Below are positions 36,325 to 49,035 of a DNA stretch of 64,000 nucleotides, in pieces. Made by a program: the position numbers and the translations under genes. Positions within the stretch are counted from its first letter, which is position 1; each line of letters opens with the position of its first letter. Source of the DNA: Rhinopomastus cyanomelas (Eukaryota; Chordata; Aves; Bucerotiformes; Rhinopomastidae); the NCBI GenBank assembly GCA_013400115.1, contig VXBP01004070.1:248001-312000 (forward strand), read 5' to 3'. The notes beneath the pieces are model-generated. The model saw only the letters and a list, made by a program, of their open reading frames with translations. It was not told where the DNA came from and ran no database searches.

Positions 36325-37404
36325 GCAGGAGTTGATCCTACCTAGGTAACAAGTGGCCACCAAAGCTGCTCTATTATTCCCTTCCTTAGCTGGACAAGGG
36401 AGAGGAAATGTGACACGAGTCTTGCGGGTCAAGGCAAGGATGGATAGATATCTCACCAATTACTGTCAGAGGCTAAACAGATTCAAACTGAGGAAAAGAG
36501 CTTAATTTATTACCAAATTACAGTAGGTAATGAGAAATAAAACTGAATCTTAAAAACATCTTCCCTGCACTCCTCCCTTCTTCATAGAATCATTACGGAT
36601 CGGAAGGGACCTCGAAAGATCATCTAGTCCAATCCGCCTGCAACAGCAGGCACAATTTCACTCCCGGTGTTCTCTACCTCCTCCGCACCAGCCGTACAGG
36701 GGCACAAGGGAACGGAGCTTGTGGTCAGTTTGTCACACATTATCGTTCCTTCCCCCTCAGTGGGAGGACTCCTCACACTCTTCTCCTGCTCCATCATGAG
36801 CTCCCTCCCACAGAAGACAATCCTCCACAAACTTCTCCAGCACGAGTCTTTCCCATGGGCTGCAGTTCTTCATTAGCTGCTCCAGCATGGGTCCCTTATA
36901 GGGTTCACAAGTCCTGCCAGCAGACCTGTTCCATCGTGGGGCTCCTGTCTCAACAGGTCCTGCAAAGACCCTGCCCCAGTGCAGGCTTTCCATAGGATCA
37001 CAGCCTCCTTTCAGGCATCTATGAGGTCCTCTACGGGCTGCAATTTGGTATCTGCCCCACCATGGGCCATTCTAGGCTGCAGGGGGACAGCCTGACTCAC
37101 CATAGGCTTCACAACAGGCTACCAGGGTATCTGCTCCAGCATCTGGAGAACCTCCTTCCACTGACTATGGTGTCTGTAGCTGTTCAAATAAATTCACTCC
37201 TCTCTCCATCTGCAATTCCAGTTTTATTCTCCCCTTTTAAACACTGGCACAGAGGCACTACCACCATCACAAACTCACTCAGCCTTGAGTTTGTCTTTGA
37301 GCTGGCTACCATCAGCTTTGTTGGACACAGGGGAAGTTTCTAGCAGCTTCCCACAATGCCTGTAATCCTCTGCTATCAAAACCTTTCCACATGATCCCAG
37401 TACA
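36325..37404 (-). mobile_element. Avian endogenous-retrovirus LTR, near full length, split by a CR1 tail
   Basis: On the - strand this matches, by memory, the layout of a ~1 kb avian ERV LTR. It starts TGTACTGGGATCATGTGGAA, then has an AGCTGCTAGAAACTTCCCCT block and a GTGTTTAAAAGGGGAG promoter-like block. Degenerate CCATGGGA/TGCTGGAG-type repeats follow. It ends with a GAGAGATATC/ACCCGCAAGAC-type block and GAGCAGCTTTGGTGGCCACT near 36345. Removing the 68-bp CR1 at 36583 restores continuity. No gag, pol or env lies next to it, so it is a solo LTR. Exact ends and a target duplication could not be fixed. Confidence 0.6.
36583..36650 (-). mobile_element. 68-bp CR1 tail inserted in the LTR
   Basis: On the + strand it reads CATAGAATCATTACGGATCG, then GATCATCTAGTCCAATCCGC, ending in CAACAGCAGG. 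It is an extremely 5'-truncated CR1 with the common tail. LTR sequence continues on both sides, so this insertion postdates the LTR. Confidence 0.88.
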
Positions 37405-39504
37405 ATGCTCTTGCGGTAAAAACTTCCAAAAACTACTTCAACATCTTTTCCTTCATCACATGTAACTATGACCACCTACCCCTCTTTTTACTGTTTGTAT
37501 ATTCCCCGATATTTACGGGCTGCTTTTACTAAAAAGTGATCCGTTATTAACAGTGGAAAACAGTTATGATGCCTTCAGAAAGCCTTGTCGTAAAAACTGC
37601 TGGCAGACAAATCAATACCTTGGTCCAAACACCAGGAATAATGACATTTTCTCCTAAAATCATCCCCACGCTCACAAGTCACAACTGTGAAGTGCAAACC
37701 TTACTCATCTCCACAGCTACAGTCACAGTCCTACAGACTCAGTATGATTCACTGAGCTGAACAGAAGCACCTGATGCAGGCAGGGGGTGACCCCTTTTCT
37801 AAAGGATTTTTTCTCCCCGACATCAAATGATCTGCAAAAAACCCCCAAAACATTAAAGAGCAGCTCCATAGTTGTTCTGTGCTGACAAAAAAAGATCTGG
37901 TTCATTATAGTTCATGCTGCAGAGAACACACACAACACCCTTCTCATCTAGATACTCTAGGAAAACAGGGGGAAAAGAAATGAAAGAATGAAACAGTTTT
38001 CACTGCTGCAGGTAGCTCTCAATGCCCCCTTCTTGCCAAGCTGTCTCTCTCCTATATATATCCTTTAGCACTACATAAAGAGAACTGCCTTACAGCAGCC
38101 TAGTCAATCAATTTTAAGGCTCTTTGAACAAACTCTAGAAAAAGAGACGCTTCATAACCTGAGCACAGTGACAGGAGGTTTGGAAGAGTTCCAATTTACA
38201 GCTGTTTTGACAAATGTGGTTAGAGACTCAAAATAGAAAGATTCTTTCCCAGAATACTTCTCAGTAGTCCTTGGTAGGGGAGGGAACACTTTTATAATTC
38301 CTGACGTGTGAGTCTTCCCTCCAATGAAACTAGCACCATACTGACTGCAGACCAGCTCAGGATTTGGGAGGCCAAACTGAAGTGAAGTTACCCTGGCTGC
38401 AGATGTTCACAAATGCTGGTCTTGTATCTAAGGAGCCCTACCCCAAACAATCCCTCTGCTCTTAAGCTGACTACACCCAATGCCAGTGCTCCCTCACCAC
38501 CTGGGAAGCCTAAATCCAAACTAGCTCAGCTGTCAGTACCTCTGATTCTTGCTGTGAATTTCTCTAACAAATCTCTTTAGCCCAGTTTGCCTTATTTGTT
38601 CCTTCAGGACCTCTAACCTCTAACAAGAAGATACGCAGGCAACCATAGCTGGTAGCTAAGGGAGTGCTCCCATGAGACAACTTGGGATAGCTGAAACACA
38701 GCTAAAGAGAGCTTCTACAGATGTTTCTTGGGTAAAACTTTCACTGTCAGAATCCTGGACAAAACATTCTTACATTTTACCTTACAAAACACACACCATT
38801 AGTAAGGTAAAAGTTTCCTTCATGCAGCTGTAATCCACAGCTAATGTAGCTGTGTACTTGTAACCCACTTGTAACCTACACAATCCATGATTTCACCATT
38901 TGTGGTTTATTTGGCTTTTCTTCTTTCAAAGACTGAAAGAAACGCCCCAACAACTCAGGTCCCTGTCGCAGTCCGACACCTAGAGCTTGACTACAGCCAG
39001 GCTTTCTCAGATACCTGCTCTTTTTACACATAGTGGGAAGCTGGGAAGTCTGCTGTGCACGGGCAGTGACATGGGCACCAGGTTTTCTGAATGGTGCATG
39101 AGGAAGCATTTTTCTGACACAGGTACTGCAAGCAAAGGGAAGTTGTATCCTTTAGCCTTTTTCTTACCTCCCCAAAGTAAGTTATTAACGTCTGCAGGAG
39201 AAGCACGGAAGCAGAAAGGTAATCTTGCTTGCAGTACTACCCAAGAAATAATTACACCCACGTGCAGGCTGCTGAAAAACAAACAGCAGCCCATCCAACT
39301 GAAGAGTTTAAGTTCATGAGCCCACAAGAAGCTTTCTTCAGAAGCAATAAAAAGAGAAAATAGAACTTACTCTGTTAAGGAGAAACTGCATTGTAAGTCA
39401 AATGGGTAAAGACATAAATTAACTCGCGCTTGCAGGAGGACCCCTCCCAACTCCCACCCAAAGCATTCACACTCCAGGACTTACCAATGAAAAGGCCATT
39501 ACAG

Positions 39505-40785
39505 AATTTCAGACAAAAGTAATTTTATTGTGTACCAAATCACACCTTCATTTTTTTCCCTTTTCTTTTACAAATTCCAAAACAACTGTAAGAAATTTTA
39601 AAATGTAGTATTATGTAAAAACCCATTTGCCACGAACTACTGTACTCAGTGGAACAAATACATGTTTCAGGAGCGTGGCCAATAGTAAAAATAATCCTAT
39701 GAAATAAACATCGTCCATAAAAATACAGTAAAATGCACTTTCCCCACCTCAATAAATACATTTTAATAATGTTGTTTCCAGTTGGCATTTTCAGCCACCA
39801 CAGAGCTCTTAATGAAGCAGTCGCCAAAGTATATTTTCTCCTACGTACTTTTACAATTATTACAATAGCATCCAGAACTGTGAGCATTTTCCTTGTACTC
39901 CTTGGCTTCTGCCTTCAGGGAAATCACAGACAGGAGAAGAGATTTATCCAGAAAATGTGCTACTCCCATACTGATTCCCGTTTTGGAAAGACTGTTGAAG
40001 GTTTTCTTTATTCTCACTTAGAAACAGAGCGCTGAACAAATTGTTACAAAGAATATTCCAGAATTACTCAGAAAATTAGCATCTGTTGTCCAGAGTCACA
40101 GTTTTTGTCTTCAATCTCTGTTTAATGTATTTAAAATGAAAAAGTTACCTTAGATGAAAATAGAAGTTTCAGGACATCTTTAACAAGAGCTAAGGTAAAG
40201 ATTTTGTTAGAAAAAGGAAAATCTTGCCGTTTTAAAAAACTTGGAAACTTTTAAGTCCAAGTGTTGACTTGAATTGTAACTCGGCCTTCCATGCACACAC
40301 AAAACCACACAATCATATGCAGAGATCCCTGATTAAGACATTTTTCACATGGCTTATTAAAAATACAGAAGTCTATTTCAACTGAAGTCACATTTTTGTT
40401 TGCCCAAAGCACAGGCGTTTCTTCAGAAGATGAGTACTTCTCTTCCTCTCCCGTGACGCTCCCCTAGAGTTCTGCCTGCCTGTGAACGAGCCCACATCTC
40501 ACACAGCACGCAGCCTGTGACGATGAGTTAAACCTTTGTGTGCCCAGTGACCGAGTGTCTTCTGAGGAACAAACAAAATCAACTCCGGTTCATGGCTGAG
40601 GCCACAGCTAAGGGGCTGCCAGGCTCATCCTTCTCTCCGTGCCGGCCTCCTTCACCCCTGTTCATTAGCTGTTTTCTGACACACACCAAATCTGGTACGA
40701 CCGGTACAGTCGATGGAACAGAAGAAAAGCCCAACAATAAAACCTACTTAAAACTCTTAACTATGTCTCTGATTCATTGCATCAC
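39505..40785 (-). other. TSPAN12: TSPAN12 3' UTR (3' end inferred)
   Basis: Non-coding sequence after the TSPAN12 stop, about 1.28 kb, bounded by an AATAAA on the - strand. It has no repeats, and its length is typical of the vertebrate gene. Confidence 0.65.
39524..39529 (-). promoter_or_regulatory. Candidate TSPAN12 poly(A) signal
   Basis: A canonical AATAAA on the - strand (TTTATT on +), 1.26 kb after the TSPAN12 stop. Confidence 0.6.
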
Positions 40786-41091
40786 CTATAGCTCCTCCAT
40801 TTCAAAGTGTGTATTAAAGCTGTTTGCCATGGATGCATGTTCAAAGATCCTTGTCAGGCTTGGTTTCAGTAGCTCCACAGAATGACACGACAGCTGCTGA
40901 GAGTTATCACGCTTCAGGGCCATGATCTGATCCACCCCAGGATCCCTCCTGTCATAGTACAGAGCCCACAGCAAAGTAACAGTGAGGATCATAGCCAGGA
41001 TCTGTGTTACTCCAATAGAGATTCCTAGAAATCTCAGCACTTGCAGTTGCTTCGTCCCCCTCAAAAAGCTGTACATTTTTTTACCACATCC
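40786..41091 (-). CDS. TSPAN12: TSPAN12 last coding exon: TM4 and C-terminal tail
   Basis: Tetraspanin-12 is a four-pass membrane protein that helps Frizzled-4/LRP5 respond to Norrin in retinal vascular development. The exon follows a TTTCATAG acceptor and gives 101 residues. GCGKKMYSFLRGTKQLQVLR finishes the large extracellular loop. The fourth transmembrane helix is GISIGVTQILAMILTVTLLW. An unusually long tetraspanin tail follows (ALYYDRRDPGV ... SVELLKPSLTRIFEHASMAN) and ends SFNTHFEMEEL, then TAG at 40786-40788. The tail is near-identical to mammalian TSPAN12, so the identification is firm. Confidence 0.98.
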   Translation of the reverse strand, partial: GCGKKMYSFLRGTKQLQVLRFLGISIGVTQILAMILTVTLLWALYYDRRDPGVDQIMALKRDNSQQLSCHSVELLKPSLTRIFEHASMANSFNTHFEMEEL

Positions 41092-44000
41092 CTATGAAAC
41101 AAAAATACATTAAAACAAAACCAGTTAGTCAGTACTATTTGGCTTGCAGCTCCCAAACTTTAGCTTACCCTACCCAATGCTGGCTTTCCTGGCTCCCCCA
41201 AATTTCTCACTTCCTTCAAACAATATTTTTAAAATTATTTTGCCTGGTTTTTAATCGCTTCCATATTGCCAGCTTTAGGTTTTTCTCATATATCACATGC
41301 TGCACATAAAAACCTCTGAGACATCTCTGCTGCTCTTCATTCTAAATGTTAATATAGTTTAAACACAAAGCAGGGAGTAAATGTGGATTCTGTGGCAATT
41401 AGAAAGACAAAAACAACCACTGTAGCAAAAGCAATTGTGATTGAACCAAATGAGGAACAAAAGCTGTTGATGTCTTTTTGTTCTGTTAAGAAACACTGCT
41501 GCTGCAATCACACAACTTCCCAAGTTTGTTTTTAACTACAGAGACACTGACTGCATTTAATACTTGTGATAACTTTAAAGGATGAAGGTACATGCTGGTC
41601 ACAATTTTGAAATGCTCAGCCACAGCAATATTCAAATTCAGGTCATTCGCTGCCTAGAGGAAACATCCAGTAACAGAGAGCAATAACATTAATGCCTGCA
41701 TCTCCTGCAGTACAGACACATAACTGAGACAAATTATGCCCAATCTAGACAGACTTCCTCCCCCCATTTAATGATGTTCTTACAGTTCTGCTCTAATACA
41801 CATTCAAAATCAGTTTCAAAAATGAGAAATACCCAGCCGCCCTTTTATCCCCACATTCATGCATTTTATTTTTGCTTATGCAACACATCCATAGTTGGCA
41901 GCCTGCAATTAAACGCCACATAAACACACTTCCCTCGGCAGAAGTAAAAGTTTGTCACTAAGCAGGGAACTCTTGTTCTAGAGCCATATACAACTTCTCA
42001 GCAATCAGCCAGAAGAACTAGCTTCAAACTCCTCCAGAGCAATGGGATTAAAGGCCCCATTCATATCTATTACAAAGACCATTTTACATCTTCAGTCTCA
42101 CAACGGAAAGCAAGCACATGTTTCTGATTTACTGCAACATGATGACATCAGGAACAGATCTCAGATAAGGCACTTCTCGGAGAAGAAGAGATAAACCATC
42201 AGCAGGCCTCCTGAATACTCAAAATTTTGAGCATGCTCAGAATTACGGTAGAAGCAAGAGAAGAAAACCTACTGAACACGCAATTTTGATTCTGCTGGAG
42301 CTTTAAACTCCTACCAACCTTTCCTAGGCTACAGTTCTCAGTCGTGAGCCATGTCCTCTGACAACAACAAACCTCTCAACTGTCATCCGATGCACTTCCC
42401 CACAACTATGCTCTTTCTAAGGTTGTTCTGCTCCGTGAACTTGCGCTGAAGGTGAAACACACAGGAATGGAGGCCACCCACGATGACTAATACATTCGAA
42501 GAGCAGCTTTCACAATCCACCATCAGTCAAAAATACTCTCAGCTGTAACTAACCCACCTTTCCTTCTACAAAATTGTCTTGTGTAGGATTCCAACTTGAG
42601 ACTACAGAAAGCTCTCCGGTCCCAGAAGAAAATTACAGTACAACAACAACAAAACAATTTTATCAATCCCAGCCAAACCAAACTTTAGTTTTCTGAAGTA
42701 TACAGAATTTTTCTGACGTTCCAGAATGGACTTCTGAAGCATTTACATAAGCCAATTTTAGGTTAGTGAGGCTAATCTCATCAAACTCCCTCTCAAGCCA
42801 CCAGACTATGCAAGTTTGTTTTGAATCGCTTTCTAAAAATGCTTTGCTCCTTCAATTCTCCAAAGCAGAAGTCAGATTACCCTTGCAACTGTAAGTTGTT
42901 CTTGCTTGATAAACACATGAGCAGTACTCTGTACGAGCCTGTGAGACAACCACAGGCAAACACTATGGAAAAAATGGTTCTGCCAGCCAAATACTGCAGA
43001 TATCTCAAAAAGCAGCAGAGTACTTTTGTGGCTGGTAGAACAGCACAGTACGGCCCTTTTTGGAATGGATTCTGCAGTAAAGAGCAAAAAGATAGTATTT
43101 TTCTAAAAGCTGAATCCATCCAAAATACCGCGGGGTATGAGAGAGAAAAAAACCAGGCTACCTTTCTTTATATCAAGTGTGCCTTAACACAGCCCTTATG
43201 CTGCACATCATCATCATCTTTGGTTATCAATTTTCTCCAAACAGAACCAAAAGAACCTGAACACATGAAATGCACGGATAACTACTTAACTGGAATAAGG
43301 CTGCCAGAATGAAGCATTAGTAGAAGAGATGAGACGTGAAAAATCTGCAGCTTAGACAAGACACTGCAGTCACCAGTACTCCCCTCAAAAGGAGCTGTGA
43401 GCTCCCCAGGTTCAAAAATGAGCTTATCACAGAATGACACTGCTCACATGCTCCTGCCTTTCCACATTAGCAGGAAGGATGCTCAGGGGAAACGAATGTT
43501 CTGCCGCTTTGGTACATTTAGACTCCTTGAGGGCTCTCTATGGCAGAGACAGTCCTTAGCATTGGCGAAAGTGTCACAAAAAGGCACGATTATCACAGAG
43601 TGAGCCACAGCACCTTGTTCTTCAAGAAGTGTAGGAGAATGGTAGGTCAAAAAGAAATCTGAATGGCTTTCCTATTCAGAGACAGACACTTCTAAAGTGT
43701 AACCAGTGCTGCAAACCTTGCTGCAAGGTAGGAGAGGTGGAATGCAAACAGCCTCTGCCATTGTCTTAAAGGTTCCCTAGCAGAGACTGGCTTTCTGAGG
43801 CACCTGGCTTTTGGCAGCTCTGCCTTCTCTCTTCCTCAACTGAGGCCTAGGATGTTATGTTTGAAATTCCAAACTAGATTATATCATTTCTGCTCAGAGT
43901 CAGTGCCACAGAACAAATCTCTCCACATCAGTGATGCCACCTCCCAAAAAGGTGGTTGTTTCCTGGCAATAGCTAATACTTGTCTCAGCTTGTTTACATA

Positions 44001-45076
44001 GTGAATCTCCCCTGCTTCAGAGAGATCTCTCCATAGCTCCAGAACAAGAGACACACAATAGATTCTTGCAAGGAAGAGTCTTGAACAGCAATAAGAGACT
44101 GCGACCATGTAAAGCAATTCGAGTGCTCTTTCTCAACGCAGAGCTGCACTGTCCACAGGAGAAATGTTCATGCTGCAGCACCTGGAGGCCCACTGTTATG
44201 CACCTGGCATTACTGTTAAAGCTGCAAATGAAGAATGCATCTCTTCTCTGATCCTCATATATATGTTTTTTGTGACTACTGGACTACCTGGACTGCAGGT
44301 AGTCATTCTGATGCTACTGAATGCAAAACTAAGCTCTTTAGAAGTCTGTTGGCATAAAGAAAAGAGTGTAGGCAGCAAAGCAGTCACGAGAAAAAGGTGA
44401 CTGAGAAACTACTTTTAAGAGAACAGGTAAGAGTTTTAGTAGACAGCATATTTACTGTTTTTGTAATTGTTATCCTAAGATTAACTTGTTACTATGATCA
44501 CCTCCCACACCCCATTTGAGTTCAAATAGGTCCTCTCCTGGTTTTAAGGCTTTTTTAAAAACTCACTTAAAACAATAATCAAACAGTAACAGAGTTAAGA
44601 GACACAGAACATGTTCACCTGAAGTTCCCATGCATGCTCACAGTAGAGCAACTGAATTACCTGCCTCTTTGCACGAGCCCTTTTAACAGGAGAAGTATCA
44701 TTCACTGAGCTCCACTAGAGTTCTCACGTCTCTTGCTTTGGCAAGTGCAGTGTGAACATTACATCAAACTTTTGAACTCCAACCTAACCACTACAAATCA
44801 ACTACCTCAACATTTAAGCAATCTCAGGTGTTAACTGCATTGTTACCAACTCCTCACTTTCAGGTAAGGATGGGTAGATTTCTTCTTTCTTCCCACCTTT
44901 CTTCCTGCCTCCCTGCCCTGTTTCAGGATTAACAAATAATAAACAGATAAATACACCATATGTTTCCCAATAACACAACTACTCTTCAAACCTTTCTGCT
45001 GCTCTGTGAGTTTGGAAAATGACACTGCCAGGAAGAATATAAAAAAAACCTTCTGAAATACCTGCATTTTTCTTAC
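41092..45076 (-). other. TSPAN12: TSPAN12 last intron
   Basis: 4 kb bounded on the - strand by GTAAGA and TTTCATAG. It contains no CR1 or LTR. A 163-codon ORF on the opposite strand at 42821-43312 is unexplained and probably chance. Confidence 0.92.
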
Positions 45077-45220
45077 CTCCTGATAAAGGTCACTGAGATC
45101 CTCATGATGTGCCTGCTTAGAGCATCCAGGGAACTCTCTGACACAACAGGAGTCAGGCGGCCAGTCCATCTCTGTCATTTCCAGCCAGTCTGTGAAGTAC
45201 ACCACCCCACAACATTTAAA
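45077..45220 (-). CDS. TSPAN12: TSPAN12 exon: large extracellular loop with CCG motif
   Basis: 48 codons in phase 0 between a CCTTTGCAG acceptor and a GAG|GTAAGA donor. It starts FKCCGVVYFTDWLEM with the tetraspanin signature CCG, continues TEMDWPPDSCCVREFPGCSK and ends HHEDLSDLYQE. The cysteines at CCG, SCC, PGC and the following exon's GCG are those expected to form the loop's disulfides. One residue (HH, where I recall HQ in human) is the only clear difference noticed. Confidence 0.98.
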
Positions 45221-48005
45221 CTGCAAAGGAAGGATTAAAGATGAGTAATAGTTACGCTACTTGTTCATATAAGCAGGTCAAAAAAGCTAAATAAATTCTT
45301 AGCAATAACTTTAAAAAATTATGAGGGACTAAAAACATCTATAAGAGCTTCCACATATCTTCTTTTGCTGTACTTTGACGTAGAAGCAATAGGAAAAAAT
45401 GTAATGAGGTGACAAAGGAACACCTCAGAAACAGCCAGTGATAATGCTCTGTCCTATAAACCCCAACTGCTCCCTCAAAGAATGCTTCACTCAAATTATC
45501 ATACGCTGTAATTTTACAAAGAACTAACACATTTAATGTCAAAATAGTGACTAAGGAACAAGCACATGTGCAGCTGAAGAAATCAGTAGGAAAAGATTAT
45601 AAAGGTTTACTAGTGAAGACTGTTTCTGCAAGGCTACAGCTATGGACACATGTGCTGAAATCCAGATGAGACAAAGCAGGTATTTCTGAAAATTAAGAAA
45701 AAATGTTTTGCAGTTAGCAAAAAGGTGTTGAAATCACAAATGCTGAAAGGAAAAAGGAAAACAGAAGGGAAAAGGAAATGCTGCAACAGAATCCACCATG
45801 GAAGTAGCAAGTCTGGCTGCAGAGCAGATGAGCTATAATTGCCTATAAAACCCACCAGGACTAACAACCTGTCTTCTCCTCTGCAAAGGACACAGAGATT
45901 TAAAGCCAAACGACCAGCCTGCCACATTCCTAGCTGCTTTCACATAAAAAAGGGCTGAAGCAGTCACATTAGGTTTTCTTCAGTATTGGATGGGGACTTG
46001 GTATGACCAAAAAAACCCCTGCTGCAGCAATCAGATGCTGCTTTATTCTGTTTGGATGTCCTCCAGTATCCGCCTGAACGTTTGGTAAGTCATCATCTGT
46101 TCCCTTTGACCCATGAGCTCAGGAATATTTGCCCCCCTTATCCACTTCAGAGCTAGAATCCACATCCTGGTCAAAACCCAGCAGACCAGTGCCCAGACAC
46201 CGCATGGACACACATTGTACTGTCCTCTTACAAATCTCACTTCTGGTTTTTTTCACCTCAGCTTTAAAGTTTCAGTTTTTAACAGTTTGTTATTGCTCAA
46301 AATCCTCCAAACACAGGACTTGCTAAGGAAAGCTCAAGCTCTGTCTCCTCACTGTAATTGCAAAGGTCATCTCATTAAACACTTCTTTCTTGCTGTAAAA
46401 TCTTCTCTTCCCTCTGCCCAGTTCTCCCTTCCTGACTTCAGCTAACTCTTCCCACCTTTCTTAGCAGTTGCAATTCTGACATTAGACCAGCAAGGGGGGT
46501 GTGGGGAATACACAACACTCATCTCTCTCAGAAGTTCAAAGAGAAGATGGAGCACAAAGCTGACAAGGGATGAATCTTTGGGAACAGAACTGTATAATTA
46601 CCATCTTTTCCTCCAAGGAAAAAAATGCAGTGCTGACTGAATAAGGGCCTCAAGCATAGTGCTCGTTCAGGCATAAAGCCCGTACCAGGCTCTTGCATCC
46701 GTCATCTGAATCACAAGTAAACAATACAAACAAGATCCCACTCCTTAAGTAGGAACTGTAAAGGAGTCTTTCCAATTCACTTTGAAGTTTCCCCAAATCA
46801 TTCCTCTAGACAGAGATGGAATTTAGGAAATCTAACTTCTAAAGGAAACTTCTCCCCTGGAATAGTTAAATGCATAGTTGAAGTTTAATTACAAATACTC
46901 CTATTAAAAGCAGCAAGTATGATGACACTACAACAACTAGGAGGATAAAAGGTAGCTTTTAATTGAATCAGCCTAATACATTTAAACTAAGGTATAGTGT
47001 CAGGTCTATCTGAGGAAATCCAGACCATCTGATCACATTATCTCAGTCAGAAAACAGACAAAAGCACTCTACCTGTGCGATTACTTGGTTTCACAGAACA
47101 CTGTCAATACAGAGCGGGGGAATGGGCAGGGTGTTCAGTCTCATGTAGCCCTCACTCCTTTTGGGTTTCAGTATAAACACAGCCAAAGCAAGTGCTGTCA
47201 GGAAATGTTTAAATAAACAGGAAATCTGTGCAACAATGACAGATTCTAACATTTCCACCAGGGCAGTACAATGACAGGCATTTAAAGACTTCTCTTCCGG
47301 CACGTGAGTTATATTTGGAGTTAATGGGTTTTACCTTGGGCAATTTCATGGTTTTGTAACACAACACTTCGTTCCTTAGAAACAGCTCCCTGTGATTTCA
47401 GTAGGCTAGAGGGCAAAGCTGTGAATACACAAGGAAGCTTTCTGGTTTGCTTGCTACCTCCTCGTCAAAGGAAATAAAAACCAGAGAAAGATCACTTTTT
47501 CAAACCTCAGCAAAGAGACAGCGCTGGCATCTTTTTTGGAAACTAATTTTTCACTCCTTTCCAGCTAAACCATACCTTAACCATGACAGATGCATGAAAG
47601 GAAGCTAACAGAGACTACAGGAAGAGGAGCACAGTTTTATATTAAAACAGCATACAGAAATGATTGCGTTCCTTTAACTGCAGATTTTCAACTGCCTGTA
47701 CATCATATTTTAAATGTTATAGTGATCCTAAAAGATGTTGGTGTGCTAACCTTTCTGGGAAAAGAGAAGACAGTGACAGCAATTTAATTGAATTTAGGAG
47801 CATTGGGTTTTTTTGTGTTTTAGTGTCTTTAAGACCTACAAAAGCTCATTAGTTGAATATCAAGTGATGTTCAGAAGATATTATCACTACACATGGCTTC
47901 ACATGCAGTAAACTTGCATGTATTTACCTATTCACTTCATTTTCCTTCAAAAGATAAATAACCATTACCAAATTGCTTTAGATCATGGAATAACACACAT
48001 CTTAC
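45221..48005 (-). other. TSPAN12: TSPAN12 intron
   Basis: 2.8 kb bounded by GTAAGA and CCTTTGCAG on the - strand. No repeat or gene is recognised. Confidence 0.92.
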
Positions 48006-48113
48006 CTCTCTCTGGAAGAAATTCCAAGCATGGGTCAGCCACTTGTACCTAGGAAGGCCATAATTGGTCATCCTGGCTTTCAGTGTGATCATATCAGACC
48101 ACTGCACTGGAAC
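48006..48113 (-). CDS. TSPAN12: TSPAN12 exon: first part of the large extracellular loop
   Basis: 36 codons in phase 0 between a TTCCTGCTCCAG acceptor and a GAG|GTAAGA donor: VPVQWSDMITLKARMTNYGL, then PRYKWLTHAWNFFQRE. It lies between the TM3 exon and the CCG exon, as in other vertebrates. A CR1 in the same orientation ends only about 35 bp upstream of its acceptor. Confidence 0.98.
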
Positions 48114-48148
48114 CTGGAGCAGGAAAGACCACAATGAATCAGCTGTCT

Positions 48149-49035
48149 CAGAATCACAGAATCACTCTGCTTGGAAAAGACCCCTTGGATCACTGAGTCC
48201 AAACATCTACCCTACCTTACAAGTTCACCCCCAAACCATATTCCTCAACATCTCATCCAAACGATCTTTAAACACATCCAGGGATGGTGACTCAACCACC
48301 TCCCTGGGGAGCCCATTCCATTGCTCGACCACCCTTTCTGTGAAAAATTCTTCCTAATACCTAGGAAACCTACCCTGTTGCAACTTGAACTCCTTCCCTC
48401 TTTTTCTACCACTAATTGCTTGTAAGAAGAGAACATCACCAACCTCTCCACAACATCCTTTCAGGCAATTGTAGAGAGTGATGAGGTCTTCTCTCAGCCT
48501 CCTTTTATCAAACTAAAGAACCCCAGCTCTCTCAGTCTTTCCTTATAAGATCTGTTCTCCAGGCCCTTCACCAGCTTAGTTGCCCTCCCCTACACCTGCT
48601 CCAGCACCTCCACATCTCTCTTGTATTGAGGTGCCCAAAACTGGACACCAGCTTAGTTGCCCTCCCCTACACCTGCTCCAGCACCTCCACATCTCTCTTG
48701 TATTGAGGTGCCCAAAACTGGACACAACACTCAAGATGTAGCCTCACCAGTGCTGAATACAGGGGGACAATAACCTCAATACTCCTGCTGGCCACACTGT
48801 TTCTAATGCCAGCCAGGATGCCATTGGCCTTCTTGGCCCCCTGGGCACACTGCTGGCTCATATTCATCTTCCTGTCAATTAGAACCCCCAGGTCCCTCTC
48901 TGCCAGACAGCTCTCCAGCCACAGCTCCCCAAGCCTGTAGCACTGCATGGGGCTGTTGTGGCCCCAGTGCAGGACCTGGCACTTGGCCTTATTGAAGCCA
49001 TGAGTCTCATGGCTCCAAACCCAGAACTCGCCTAC
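48149..49035 (-). mobile_element. CR1 LINE, ORF2 C-terminal part plus 3' UTR, with internal tandem duplication
   Basis: The - strand translation shows the CR1 block ERDLGVLIDRKMNMSQQCAQ, then KKANGILAGIRNSVASRS, LYSALVRLHLECCVQFWAPQ and YKRDVEVLEQV. Frame breaks and a 3' UTR ending in ATTCTGTGATTCTGAG near 48149 follow. It is 5'-truncated near 49035. It lies in the TSPAN12 intron in the sense orientation. Confidence 0.92.
48569..48725. repeat. Exact 77-bp tandem duplication inside a CR1
   Basis: The unit 48569-48645 is repeated without mismatch at 48646-48722, plus three further matching bases (CAC). The unit starts CACCAGCTTAGTTGCCCTCC and ends AAACTGGA. Since 77 is not a multiple of three, it shifts the CR1 frame. 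Confidence 0.97.

Larger units (their letters stand above)
35801..39504. other. Intergenic spacer between convergent KCND2 and TSPAN12
   Basis: About 3.7 kb between the inferred 3' ends. It contains one LTR (36.3-37.4 kb) with a CR1 tail inside it. I see no gene in 35801-36324 or 37405-39504. Confidence 0.7.
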
